Shown here piece after piece: positions 16,130 through 24,477 of a stretch of DNA of 64,000 bases (position 1 is its first letter; every line of letters starts with the position of its first letter). The stretch spans positions 129,255-193,254 of the forward strand of contig NZ_JBJZOI010000012.1 in NCBI RefSeq assembly GCF_047200635.1. Direction: 5' to 3'. The notes under the pieces are model-generated. The model was not told the origin of the DNA. It ran no database searches and was given only the letters and a program-made list of their open reading frames with translations. The DNA comes from Saccharopolyspora_C sp047200635 (GTDB lineage Bacteria > Actinomycetota > Actinomycetes > Mycobacteriales > Pseudonocardiaceae). The position numbers and the translations under genes are program-made.

Positions 16130-17452
16130 TCAGCTGGCCGCTGCCCGCTCGAAGTCGGCCTTCGGGTTCTGGATCTGCCCCATGGAGACCGCTTCCCGCT
16201 TGAACAGGAACGCCAGCGTCCAGTCGATGACGATCCGCATCTTGCGGTTGAAGGTGGGCATCCGGCTGACGTGGTAGCTGCGGTGCATGAACCAGGCGAT
16301 GAAGCCCTTGGCCTTGAAGCCGTAGACGTCGGCAACGCCCTTGTAGAGCCCCAGCCCCGCGACCGAACCGGCGTAGGCGTGGCGGTACTCCTTGGTGGAC
16401 TTGCCGCGCAGGCTCGCCAGCAGGTTCTTGCCGAGCTGGTTGGCCTGCCGAACCGCGTGCTGCGCGGACGGGGCGCAGGTCGCGTTCGGGTCGTCGTCGG
16501 TCTTGGACAGGTCCGGCACGGCGGAGCAGTCACCGGCGGCCCACACGTTCGGCAGACCCTCGACCTGGAGGTGCGAGGTCGCCTTGACGCGACCGCGCTC
16601 GTCGAGCGGCAGGTCGGTGTTCTTCAGCACCGGGTTGGCCTTCACACCCGCGTTCCACACCAGGGTGTCGGTGTCGAACTCGGTGCCGTCGGAGAGCATC
16701 GCGTGCCCGTTCTCAACGGACTTCAGGAAGGTGTTCAGGTAGACCTGAATGCCGCGCTCTTCGAGGGCCTTGACGACGTAGACGCCCATCTTCTCGCTGA
16801 CCTCGGGCATCACGCGCCCGGCGGCCTCGACGAGGACCCACCGCATGTCCTCCGGCGAGATGGACTGGTAGTAGCGGGTGGCGTAGCGAGCCATGTCCTC
16901 CAGCTCCGCCAACGCCTCCGCCCCGGCGAAGCCGCCGCCGACGAAGGTGAAGGTGAGCAGCCGCTTGCGCAGCTCCTCGTCGGAGGTGTTGGCCGCGGCG
17001 TCCATCTTGGCCAGCACGTGATTGCGCAGGTAGATGGCCTCGCCGACGGTCTTGAGGCTGATGCCTTGCTCGGCCAGACCGGGGATGGGCAGAAGTCGGG
17101 ACACCGAGCCGAGCGCCACGACGAGGACATCGTAGGCAAGCTCTTCAGGGCCTGTCTGCGGGTTCTCGATCGTCACGACCTGGTCGGCGTGCTTGATCTC
17201 AGTGACACTGGCGGTGATCACATGGCACCGCTTCAGGACTCGTCGCAGTGGCGCTACCACGTGGCGAGGCTCGACCGAGCCCGCGGCCGCTTCCGGTAGG
17301 AACGGCTGGTAGGTCATGTGCGGCTGAGGGTCGACCACGGTGACGGAGGCCTCACGCCGCCCCAGCTTCGACTGAAGCTGAAGCGCCGTGTACATGCCGA
17401 CGTAGCCGCCGCCGAGGATGAGAATCCGGGTGGGTTCGGATTTACCAGCCAT
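16130..17452 (-). CDS. ndh: Type II NADH dehydrogenase (NDH-2), NAD(P)/FAD oxidoreductase
   Basis: Membrane-associated, non-proton-pumping enzyme passing electrons from NADH to menaquinone. The first dinucleotide fold has ILGGGYVGMYTAL (about 13-25) with ending VTVVDP; then MTYQPFLPEAAAGS, where the quinone-site AAxGS region of NDH-2 is expected. The second fold has FVGGGFAGAEALAELE (about 169-184), followed by AAGDCSAVPD. The C-terminus carries a hydrophobic, basic helix region (RIVIDWTLAFLFKRE) typical of membrane attachment. At 440 residues it is normal in length. It is single-gene, transcribed away from the TA pair. Confidence 0.9.
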   Translation of the reverse strand: MAGKSEPTRILILGGGYVGMYTALQLQSKLGRREASVTVVDPQPHMTYQPFLPEAAAGSVEPRHVVAPLRRVLKRCHVITASVTEIKHADQVVTIENPQTGPEELAYDVLVVALGSVSRLLPIPGLAEQGISLKTVGEAIYLRNHVLAKMDAAANTSDEELRKRLLTFTFVGGGFAGAEALAELEDMARYATRYYQSISPEDMRWVLVEAAGRVMPEVSEKMGVYVVKALEERGIQVYLNTFLKSVENGHAMLSDGTEFDTDTLVWNAGVKANPVLKNTDLPLDERGRVKATSHLQVEGLPNVWAAGDCSAVPDLSKTDDDPNATCAPSAQHAVRQANQLGKNLLASLRGKSTKEYRHAYAGSVAGLGLYKGVADVYGFKAKGFIAWFMHRSYHVSRMPTFNRKMRIVIDWTLAFLFKREAVSMGQIQNPKADFERAAAS

Positions 17453-17790
17453 GCAGACATGGTCGCACCACTGGAGTGGGACACACTCCGCAGACCCCCC
17501 CTAATGTGACGCCAGTCGCGCGTGGTCCTGCTCACGATCAACGCGCTGCGCTCGGGCGACCGCACTCGGTGTCCGCGGCGGAGCGCGGACGGGGGGATCG
17601 ATCGCCGATCACCTTACCGAGTTTTGCGGCGTCGAAGCCAGCTCGCCGCATCATCTGCGGCGGAATCCACCCGTCAGCGCCGATCTGGCGCCGCCTTCCC
17701 CCGCCCTCGCGCCCGGTTCCGCCGAGCAGCGCAACGAGGCGGCTGAATCGAGCCGAGCGGCGGCGCAGCCGGCTCGGCGGCGGGGCGCGG
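17453..17790. other. 338-nt intergenic region, no gene seen
   Basis: Contains the ndh upstream region and, near its right end, a hairpin listed separately. Short frames are out of context. No promoter is clear enough to call. Confidence 0.5.
17749..17776 (-). terminator. Hairpin terminator after the toxin gene
   Basis: CGAGCCG (17749-17755) pairs with CGGCTCG (17770-17776), 15 nt past the toxin stop codon on the minus strand. Confidence 0.5.
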
Positions 17791-18210
17791 TCAGATCGGG
17801 ACCACCGCGATCCCGTCCCGCTCCTCCCCCGCCGGGTGATCGGCCCGGTGCGCTTCGGGGGTCCCGGTGAGGAGCAGGACGGGGCGCGCGAGCTCGCTCG
17901 CGGTGGCTCCGACTATTGCGTCCACTGTGGAGTTCTCTGGACCGCCGACCCGGGATCCCGCCGCACGGGCGATGTCGACCGTCACCGGGTGCACCACCAC
18001 CCGGCCCAGCACCTCCTGCACACCGGCCTCGCCGGGCTCGGCCACGCCGAGCACCTCGGCGAGCGTGACGGCGCTGACGACCACCCGAGCCCGTCGCGCC
18101 CGAGCGACCTCGAGGTGCGCCCGCACCAGCGGGTCCCCAGCGGCGAGCCGGGCCACCGCCGCGCCGTCCAGCAGCAGCGTGCCGCCGACCGCTACTCGCG
18201 ATCCGGCCAC
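17791..18210 (-). CDS. PIN-domain protein, candidate VapC-type toxin
   Basis: 139 residues from GTG 18210, which overlaps the antitoxin gene's 3' end by 19 nt, a usual arrangement in toxin-antitoxin operons. PIN active-site acids are visible: Asp15 in TLLLDGAAV, Glu52 in TLAEVLG and Asp97 in STVDAIVGA. The usual fourth acid after the last strand (TSD or TxD) is replaced by LTGTPE, so metal binding may rely on Glu119 or be weaker. PIN toxins cleave RNA, often tRNA or rRNA. An upstream in-frame extension is open but lacks homology-like sequence and runs through the antitoxin. Confidence 0.7.
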   Translation of the reverse strand: MAGSRVAVGGTLLLDGAAVARLAAGDPLVRAHLEVARARRARVVVSAVTLAEVLGVAEPGEAGVQEVLGRVVVHPVTVDIARAAGSRVGGPENSTVDAIVGATASELARPVLLLTGTPEAHRADHPAGEERDGIAVVPI

Positions 18211-18551
18211 GCGCGCCCCGCCTCCGCCAGCAGCGATTCCGACGGCGCGCCGTGCTCGCGCTCCATCCGGTCGACCAGCTCGGTGAGCAGGTCGAGCTCC
18301 AGCTGCCGCGCCACGGCGTCGCTGACGTACTGGCTGAACGCGCCCCGCCCGACGCGCTCCTGCACCGCCTTGGTCAGGTCCTCCGGCAGGGAGACGCTGA
18401 CCTTCCGCGCCCGCCCGAGCGAGCGGCCACCTCCGGCATCGGGCGGCACCACCACGTCCCGCCGCCCCGGTGGCGGCTCGACGAACTCCCGGTACGCACC
18501 GATCAGCTCGGCCAACCGCGCGGCCGATTCCGGCAATCTCCGCCCTTCCAC
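18192..18551 (-). CDS. Ribbon-helix-helix antitoxin, candidate VapB/CopG type
   Basis: 119 residues. The centre has ARKVSVSLPEDLTKAVQERV followed by FSQYVSDAVARQLELD, a beta strand plus two helices as in RHH repressors. Such antitoxins bind their own promoter through the strand and inhibit the toxin through the C-terminal tail, here EREHGAPSESLLAEAGRAWPD. I prefer GTG 18551, which has GAGGAGG at correct distance; the in-frame GTG at 18560 overlaps that site. The gene precedes and overlaps the PIN gene on the same strand. The N-terminal 40 residues before the RHH are unusual in length. Confidence 0.65.
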   Translation of the reverse strand: MEGRRLPESAARLAELIGAYREFVEPPPGRRDVVVPPDAGGGRSLGRARKVSVSLPEDLTKAVQERVGRGAFSQYVSDAVARQLELDLLTELVDRMEREHGAPSESLLAEAGRAWPDRE

Positions 18552-18815
18552 CGCAACCACCTCCTCGCCTGGAGCCTCGACCAGCCGCGCCCGTCCAGGA
18601 CCCTTCGATTATGCTACCGGCGGTGGCAACCTCGACCAAGGGTCGTCGGCGCTGATCACCCCATCGAGCGGGGACGGCCGACGCGCCCGGGCGCAACCGC
18701 ATCACCCGGACGACGGTCCCGGGTGGCACCGGTTCGGACCTGTCCCGGGACGCGGAGCGCCGCCACACTGATCGGCGCGCACTGCGGTGCTCCGGCGGCG
18801 AGAGGCGGCACGACC

Positions 18816-19088
18816 GTGGGGAAGCTGGCGCTGGTGCCGAGGAACGACGGCACGGACGTCTCCTTCGTCGTCGATCTCAGCACCCGTGGCCTGGTGGGCG
18901 AGGTGCTCCCCAGCGACGTGCACCGCGGCTGGTGGCGGGCGGCGGTGACCGATCCCCGCTCCGGCTACGGCCTCGTGTGCCGGACCGAGCGCGGCGAGGT
19001 GCTGGTCGACCGCCCGCAGGCGGGGACCGAGGCCTACCCCAGCCCGCAGGAGGCCCTCCGCGCCGTCGAGCGGCACCGCACCCGCTGA
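18816..19088 (+). CDS. Small conserved-looking hypothetical protein (90 aa)
   Basis: GTG 18816 with GAGAGGCGG about 8 nt upstream; it ends next to a convergent glycosylase gene. The peptide opens MGKLALVPRNDGTDVSFVVD and contains HRGWWRAAVTDPRSGYG and YPSPQEALRAVERH. It looks soluble, mainly beta and then one helix, with no signal or known motif. I do not recognise the family. Codon use has strong third-position GC, supporting a real gene. Confidence 0.55.
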   Translation: MGKLALVPRNDGTDVSFVVDLSTRGLVGEVLPSDVHRGWWRAAVTDPRSGYGLVCRTERGEVLVDRPQAGTEAYPSPQEALRAVERHRTR

Positions 19089-19181
19089 CCGCTCCCGGTG
19101 GCGGACAGCGTCGACGAGGCGGGCACCGGTCGGACCCGCCGCCGACGCCCCCGGCCCCCTCCGCGGCCCCCGCCGCGGAGA

Positions 19182-20003
19182 TCAGGCGAGGGCGGCCAGG
19201 TGCTTGGCCTCCTCCAGGACCTCGCGGAGCATCGCCGGGGTGAGCCTGCCGGTGAAGGTGTTCTGCTGGCTGACGTGGTAGCAGCCGAGCAGGTGCAGAT
19301 CCGGCCCGCCGTCGGTGGCGGGCAGCGTCGCGCGGGCGGCGTGGCCGAACTTCGGGCGGGGCGACGGGACCCGCCAGGCAGCGGCCCCGAGCACCGGCAG
19401 CACCGCCTGCCAACCGAAACCTCCCAGCACCAGCACCACCCGCACCGTGCTGCGCAGCAGCAGGAGCTCGCGGGCCAGCCAGGGGCGGCAGGTGTCGCGC
19501 TCGCCCGGGGTCGGCTTGTTCGCGGGCGGCGCGCAGCGCACCGGCGCGGTGATCCTGGTGCCGCGCAAGGACAAGCCGTCACCGATCCGGAGCGAGCGGG
19601 GCTGCGAGGCGAGGCCGACGTCGTGCAGGGCCTGGTAGAGCACGTCCCCGGAGCGATCTCCGGTGAACATCCGCCCGGTGCGGTTCGCGCCGTGCGCGGC
19701 GGGCGCCAGACCGACGATGGCGATGGCCGCGTCCGGCGGCCCGAATCCGGGCACCGGCCTGCCCCAGTAGGTCTCGTCGCGGAACGCGGCGCGCTTCTCC
19801 ACCGCCACCCGCTCCCGCCACTCGACCAACCGCGGACACGCCGCGCAGTGCGTCACCCGGTCGTCGAGCTCCGCGAGGTCCCGCACCGCGCGGGCCGCGC
19901 GCGCCGGGTCGGTGACGGGATCGTCGATCAGCTGGGAGCCCACCCGCTCAGCCTCGCAGAATCGGGCTCGGGGTGCGGGTTCCGGCCCGTAGAGTTCGAG
20001 CAT
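19182..20003 (-). CDS. Uracil-DNA glycosylase family 5 (UdgB-like)
   Basis: Base-excision repair enzyme removing uracil, and in this family also other deaminated purines. It has Fe-S cysteines (CAACPRL near the N-terminus and RCAPPANKPTPGERDTC in the middle), motif A GLAPAAHGANRTGRMFTGD without the catalytic Asp of other UDG families, and the C-terminal motif CYHVSQQNTFTG. These mark type 5 enzymes. ATG 20003 would share bases with the divergent ATG at 20002; an in-frame GTG at 19943 has GAGG at normal spacing and is a good alternative, still leaving both cysteine pairs intact. Confidence 0.88.
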   Translation of the reverse strand: MLELYGPEPAPRARFCEAERVGSQLIDDPVTDPARAARAVRDLAELDDRVTHCAACPRLVEWRERVAVEKRAAFRDETYWGRPVPGFGPPDAAIAIVGLAPAAHGANRTGRMFTGDRSGDVLYQALHDVGLASQPRSLRIGDGLSLRGTRITAPVRCAPPANKPTPGERDTCRPWLARELLLLRSTVRVVLVLGGFGWQAVLPVLGAAAWRVPSPRPKFGHAARATLPATDGGPDLHLLGCYHVSQQNTFTGRLTPAMLREVLEEAKHLAALA

Positions 20004-21462
20004 GGCTGCCACCACCGATGAGAACGAGCAGGGCACCGCGAAGCCGGCCGAGCCGGTCGACGACCTGGTCAGCACGCACCACACGATCACCACCACCGGG
20101 GGCGAGCTGTCCTACACCGCCACCACCGGTCGCATCGTGCTGCGGGAGGAGGTCGTCACCGACGGGAAGTTCGACGGGCTCAAGGCGAAGGCGGAAGTCC
20201 ACCTCACCTCCTACGTCGCCGACGGCGACGAACCGCGTCCGGTGACCTTCGCGTTCAACGGGGGTCCCGGCTCGTCGAGCGTCTGGCTGCACCTCGGGGT
20301 GCTCGGCCCGCGCCGGGTGGTGTCGGGGGACGCCGGTTCGCTCGCCGCTCCGCCGTACGGGCTGACCGACAACGCGGAGACGCTGCTCGCGCACAGCGAC
20401 CTGGTGTTCATCGACCCGGTGTCGACCGGGTACTCCCGCGCGGTGGACGGCGGGGAGCCCGCGGACTTCCACGGCTACCAGCGGGACGTGGAGTCGGTCG
20501 GCGAGGTGATCCGGTTATGGACCTCGCGGAACGGGCGCTGGCTGTCGCCGAAGTACCTGGCCGGTGAGTCCTACGGGACGCTGCGCGCCGCGGCGCTCGC
20601 CGAACACCTGCAGGAGAAGCACGGCCTGTACCTGAACGGGCTGATGCTGATCTCGTCCGTGCTGGACATGGGCACCATCCGGTTCACGGACGGCAACGAC
20701 CTGCCGCACTGGCTGTACCTGCCGACCTATGCCGCGATCGCGCACCACCACGGCAAGCACGGCGACCGACCGCTGCGGGACGTGCTGGCGGAGGCGGAGT
20801 CCTTCGCCGCGGGTGACTACGCGCTGGCGCTGGCGCGCGGGGCTCGGTTGTCCGCCGAGGAGCGCGCCGACATCGTCCGCCGCACGGCCGCGCTGACCGG
20901 GTTGTCCGAGGACTACGTGGACCGGGCGAACCTGCGCATCGAGCACCTGCGGTTCTTCACCGAGCTGCTGCGCGCGGACCGGCGCACGGTGGGCCGGATG
21001 GACGGGCGGTTCGTGGGCTGGGAGCCCGACGCGGCCGGCGAGCGGTTCACCGACGATCCGAGCGTCTCCGGGATCCTCGGCGCCTACTCGGCGGGGATCA
21101 ACCACTACCTGCGCGAGGAGCTGGGCTACGCCAACGACCTGCCGTACGCGCTGCTGAGCGACCGGGTGCGGCCGTGGTCGTACAAGGAGTTCGAAGGGGC
21201 CTCGGTGTCGGTGGTCGACAAGCTCGGCACCGCGATGCGCACCAACCCGCACCTGCGGGTGCACGTCGCCGCGGGCTACTCCGACGGGGCGACGCCGTAC
21301 TTCGCCGCCGAGCACGTGCTGGCGCGGCTGCCGATCCCCGAGGCGCTGCGGCGCAACATCGAGGTCCGCTACTACGCGGCCGGGCACATGATGTACGTGC
21401 ACGAGCCGTCCCGGGTCCAGCAGTCCGAGCACCTGGCCGAGTTCGTCCGCTCGGAGCAGTAG
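20002..21462 (+). CDS. S10 family serine carboxypeptidase-like protein
   Basis: Alpha/beta-hydrolase of the serine carboxypeptidase clan. Residues: oxyanion loop FNGGPGSSS, nucleophile in LAGESYGT, Asp in AGYSDGATP and His in AAGHMMY, so the triad is complete. The length is 486 residues. No signal peptide is seen (N-terminus MAATTDENEQG), so the enzyme is probably cytoplasmic, whereas eukaryotic S10 enzymes are secreted. Codon 172 (20515-20517) is TTA, one of only two found in the window, so expression may depend on the UUA-reading tRNA. The start overlaps the glycosylase start on the other strand. Confidence 0.88.
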   Translation: MAATTDENEQGTAKPAEPVDDLVSTHHTITTTGGELSYTATTGRIVLREEVVTDGKFDGLKAKAEVHLTSYVADGDEPRPVTFAFNGGPGSSSVWLHLGVLGPRRVVSGDAGSLAAPPYGLTDNAETLLAHSDLVFIDPVSTGYSRAVDGGEPADFHGYQRDVESVGEVIRLWTSRNGRWLSPKYLAGESYGTLRAAALAEHLQEKHGLYLNGLMLISSVLDMGTIRFTDGNDLPHWLYLPTYAAIAHHHGKHGDRPLRDVLAEAESFAAGDYALALARGARLSAEERADIVRRTAALTGLSEDYVDRANLRIEHLRFFTELLRADRRTVGRMDGRFVGWEPDAAGERFTDDPSVSGILGAYSAGINHYLREELGYANDLPYALLSDRVRPWSYKEFEGASVSVVDKLGTAMRTNPHLRVHVAAGYSDGATPYFAAEHVLARLPIPEALRRNIEVRYYAAGHMMYVHEPSRVQQSEHLAEFVRSEQ

Positions 21463-21556
21463 CCGTACCGCCGGGTTCCGCAGTTCGCCGCGGGCCCGGC
21501 GCGCGTGACCGATCAGGCATGGTCAAGCGCCCGAGCGCTGCTGCAACATCACCGGC

Positions 21557-22381
21557 ATGGGCGCGAACGAGCACGACCTGCCGTCACCGATGCCGTCGAT
21601 CCCGGACACGACCCGTCCCAACTCGGCCCGGATGTACGACTACTACTTGGGCGGGGCCGCGCACTTCGCGGTGGACCGCGAGGCGGCCGACGATGCCCTC
21701 GCGGTGCTGCCGCAGTCCGCGGTCTACGCGCGGGCGAATCGCGCGTTCCTGGGCCGGGCCGTGCGGTTCCTGCTCGACGAGGGCGTCGACCAGTTCCTCG
21801 ACCTCGGTTCCGGGATCCCCACCGTCGGCAACGTGCACGAGATCGCCCACCGCGTGAACCCGGACGCGAAGGTGAGCTACGTGGACCACGAGCCGGTGGC
21901 CGTGGCGCACGCGCAGCGGATGCTCGCCGGCCTGCCGAACGTGAGCATCACCCAGGCCGACGTGCGCGATCCGGAGGGCGTGCTCAGGTCTCCCGGAGTC
22001 GCGGGGATGCTCGACCTCAGCAGGCCGGTGGCGGTGCTGGCCATCGCGATCCTGCCGTTCGTGCCGGACGACGACGAGGTGCTCGACCTGGTGTCCCGCT
22101 ACCGGGAGGCGAGCGCACCCGGCAGCTGGTTGGCGATCTCGCACATCTCGCAGGTCTCGGCGACCGACGAGCAGGTGCGGGTGGCCCACGAGGTGATGGC
22201 CCGGACCCCGACTCCCGTGCTGTGGCGCCACCCCGAGTCCGTGGCGCGGTTGTTCACCGGCTACCGGCTGGTGGAACCGGGTCTGGTGCTCTCGCCGCTG
22301 TGGCGCCCGGATCGGCCGATCAGCCACGCGGAAGCGGCCGAGGCCAACGCCTACGGGGGCGTGGGGCGCCTGGAGCGCTGA
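21557..22381 (+). CDS. DUF574-type SAM-dependent methyltransferase
   Basis: 274 residues of the actinobacterial methyltransferase family PF04672 (DUF574). It shows PNSARMYDYYLGGAAHFAVDR near the N-terminus, the SAM-binding FLDLGSGIPTVGNVHE, an acidic strand YVDHEPVAVAHA, and a C-terminal SPLWRPD. Members are numerous in actinomycetes and their substrates are largely unknown. It stands alone, convergent with the peptide transporter operon, with a strong hairpin between. Confidence 0.88.
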   Translation: MGANEHDLPSPMPSIPDTTRPNSARMYDYYLGGAAHFAVDREAADDALAVLPQSAVYARANRAFLGRAVRFLLDEGVDQFLDLGSGIPTVGNVHEIAHRVNPDAKVSYVDHEPVAVAHAQRMLAGLPNVSITQADVRDPEGVLRSPGVAGMLDLSRPVAVLAIAILPFVPDDDEVLDLVSRYREASAPGSWLAISHISQVSATDEQVRVAHEVMARTPTPVLWRHPESVARLFTGYRLVEPGLVLSPLWRPDRPISHAEAAEANAYGGVGRLER

Positions 22382-22413
22382 CCGGTCCGCGCTGCCGCCG
22401 CAGCGGGCCGGAA

Positions 22414-22456
22414 GAGCGCCGGGCGCGGGGAAGCAGCTCCCCCGCGCCCGGCGCTC
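22414..22456. terminator. Bidirectional terminator between methyltransferase and dpp operon
   Basis: 17-bp perfect arms (GAGCGCCGGGCGCGGGG with its complement) around a short loop, between convergent genes. Confidence 0.8.
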
Positions 22457-22465
22457 CGCTCGCGA

Positions 22466-23467
22466 TCAGGCCACGACGTGCGGGTGCTCCTCCGCGAAGT
22501 GGCAGGCCGACGGGTGCCCGCCGAGCCTGACCTCCAGCTCGGGGGCCTTCTCCGCGCAGATGTCCTGCGCCTTCCAGCACCGGGTCCGGAACCGGCAGCC
22601 CGAGGGCGGGTTCGCCGGGCTCGGCACGTCCCCGCTGAGCCGGATGACCTCGCGCTTGCCGCGCAGCGTCGGGTCCGGCACGGGGACCGAGGACAGCAGC
22701 GCCTGGGTGTAGGGGTGCTGCGGACGCTCGTAGATCTGCTCGTCGGTGCCGATCTCCACCATCTTGCCCAGGTACATCACGCCCACCCGATCGGACAGGT
22801 GGCGCACCACGCCGAGGTCGTGGGCGATGAACACGTAGGAGAGCCCGAACTCCTGCTGGAGCTCGCCGAGCAGGTTCATCACCTGCGCCTGGATGGAGAC
22901 GTCCAGCGCGGACACCGGCTCGTCGCACACGATCACCTTGGGCCGCAGCGCCAGCGCGCGGGCGATGCCGATGCGCTGCCGCTGCCCGCCGGAGAACTGG
23001 TGCGGGTAGCGCTGGATGTGCTCGGGGTTGAGCCCGACGACCTCCAGCAGTTCCTGCACCTTCCGCCGGCGGTCGCCCTTCGGCGCCACGTCGGGGTGGA
23101 TCTCGAAGGGCTCGCCGACGATGTCCCCGACGGTGCGGCGCGGGTTCAGCGAGGTGTAGGGGTCCTGCAGCACGATCTGCATGTTCCGGCGCAGCTTGCG
23201 GAGCTCGGCGCCGCCCATCTTGAACATGTCGCGGCCCTCGAACGTGGCGGTGCCGCTGGTCGGCATCTCCAGCCGCATCAGCACCTGCGCGAGGGTGGAC
23301 TTGCCGCAGCCGGACTCGCCGACGATGCCCAGCGTCTCGCCCTTGTGCAGGTCGAAGGAGACGCCGTCGACGGCGCGGACGTGCCCGACCGTGCGCTGGA
23401 AGACGATGCCCCGGTTGATCGGGAAGTGCTTGACCAGGTCCCGCACCTCGAGGATCGGCTCACTCAC
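22466..23467 (-). CDS. dppF: Peptide ABC transporter ATP-binding protein, DppF/OppF type
   Basis: One of two ATPases powering uptake of di- or oligopeptides. 333 residues with Walker A GESGCGKST, signature FSGGQRQRIGIARAL, Walker B VIVCDEPVSALD, and the oligopeptide C-terminal extension with CRFRTRCWKAQDIC. Its start overlaps the dppD stop by 8 nt, implying translational coupling. Last gene of the operon. Confidence 0.95.
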   Translation of the reverse strand: MSEPILEVRDLVKHFPINRGIVFQRTVGHVRAVDGVSFDLHKGETLGIVGESGCGKSTLAQVLMRLEMPTSGTATFEGRDMFKMGGAELRKLRRNMQIVLQDPYTSLNPRRTVGDIVGEPFEIHPDVAPKGDRRRKVQELLEVVGLNPEHIQRYPHQFSGGQRQRIGIARALALRPKVIVCDEPVSALDVSIQAQVMNLLGELQQEFGLSYVFIAHDLGVVRHLSDRVGVMYLGKMVEIGTDEQIYERPQHPYTQALLSSVPVPDPTLRGKREVIRLSGDVPSPANPPSGCRFRTRCWKAQDICAEKAPELEVRLGGHPSACHFAEEHPHVVA

Positions 23468-24467
23468 TGGTCATCAGCTCCTCGGCGAAGTGGCAGGCGC
23501 TGGTCCGGCCGAGCCCCAGGTGGTGCTGCGCGGGGACCTGCTCGCGGCACCGGTCCTGAGCGCGCGGGCAGCGCGGGTGGAACGGGCAGCCGCTGGGGAT
23601 GTTCATCAGGTTCGGCGGCAGGCCCTTGATGGTCTCCAGGTCCTGCCCCTTGAGGTCCAGGCGCGGGATGGAGCGCATCAAGCCCTCGGTGTAGGGGTGG
23701 CCGGGCTGCTGGTAGAGGCCGTAGGCGTCGGCGGACTCCACGATGCGGCCGGCGTACATCACCACGATCCGGTCCGCGACCTCCGCGACGACGCCGAGGT
23801 CGTGGGTGATCAGGATCAGGCCCATTCCCCGTTCGCGGCGCAGCTCGTCGAGCAGGTCCATGATCTGGGCCTGCACGGTCACGTCGAGCGCGGTGGTCGG
23901 CTCGTCCGCGATGAGCAGCTCCGGGTCCAGCGCCAGCGACATCGCGATCATCGCGCGCTGCCGCATCCCGCCGGAGAACTGGTGCGGGTACTCCTTCACG
24001 CGCTGCTTCGCGTTCGGGATCTTGACCTGGTCCAGCAGCTCCACCGCGCGGGCGGTGGCGTCCTTGCGGGACATGCCGCGGCGCAGCCGCAGCTGCTCGG
24101 CGATCTGGAACCCCACCGTGTAGACGGGGTTCAGCGCCGAGAGGGCGTCCTGGAAGATCATCGCCATCGAGTCGCCGCGCAGCTCGCGCCGCCGGCCGTC
24201 GGTGGCGGTGAGCAGGTCCTCGCCGGCGTAGCGGATCGCGCCGCCGGTGACGAAGCCGGGCGGCGTGTCCAGGATGCCCATCACGGTTTGCGCGGTGACG
24301 CTCTTGCCGGAGCCGGATTCGCCCAGCACCGCCAGCGTCTCACCGGCGTTGACGTGGTAGCTCACGCCGTTGAGCACCTTGGCGACCCCGTCGCGGGTGC
24401 GGAACTCGACGTGCAGGTCCTCGACGTCGAGCAGCCGTCCACCTGCCTTGTCGTCCTTGTCGGGCAC
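23460..24467 (-). CDS. dppD: Peptide ABC transporter ATP-binding protein, DppD/OppD type
   Basis: 335 residues; partner ATPase to the DppF-type protein. Walker A GESGSGKSVT, signature FSGGMRQRAMIAMSL, Walker B LLIADEPTTALD, and a C-terminal extension with CPFHPRCPRAQDRC, as in the oligo/dipeptide family. The start lies 10 nt after the permease gene dppC stop. Confidence 0.95.
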   Translation of the reverse strand: MPDKDDKAGGRLLDVEDLHVEFRTRDGVAKVLNGVSYHVNAGETLAVLGESGSGKSVTAQTVMGILDTPPGFVTGGAIRYAGEDLLTATDGRRRELRGDSMAMIFQDALSALNPVYTVGFQIAEQLRLRRGMSRKDATARAVELLDQVKIPNAKQRVKEYPHQFSGGMRQRAMIAMSLALDPELLIADEPTTALDVTVQAQIMDLLDELRRERGMGLILITHDLGVVAEVADRIVVMYAGRIVESADAYGLYQQPGHPYTEGLMRSIPRLDLKGQDLETIKGLPPNLMNIPSGCPFHPRCPRAQDRCREQVPAQHHLGLGRTSACHFAEELMTSE

Positions 24468-24477
24468 AGCGGGCCTC

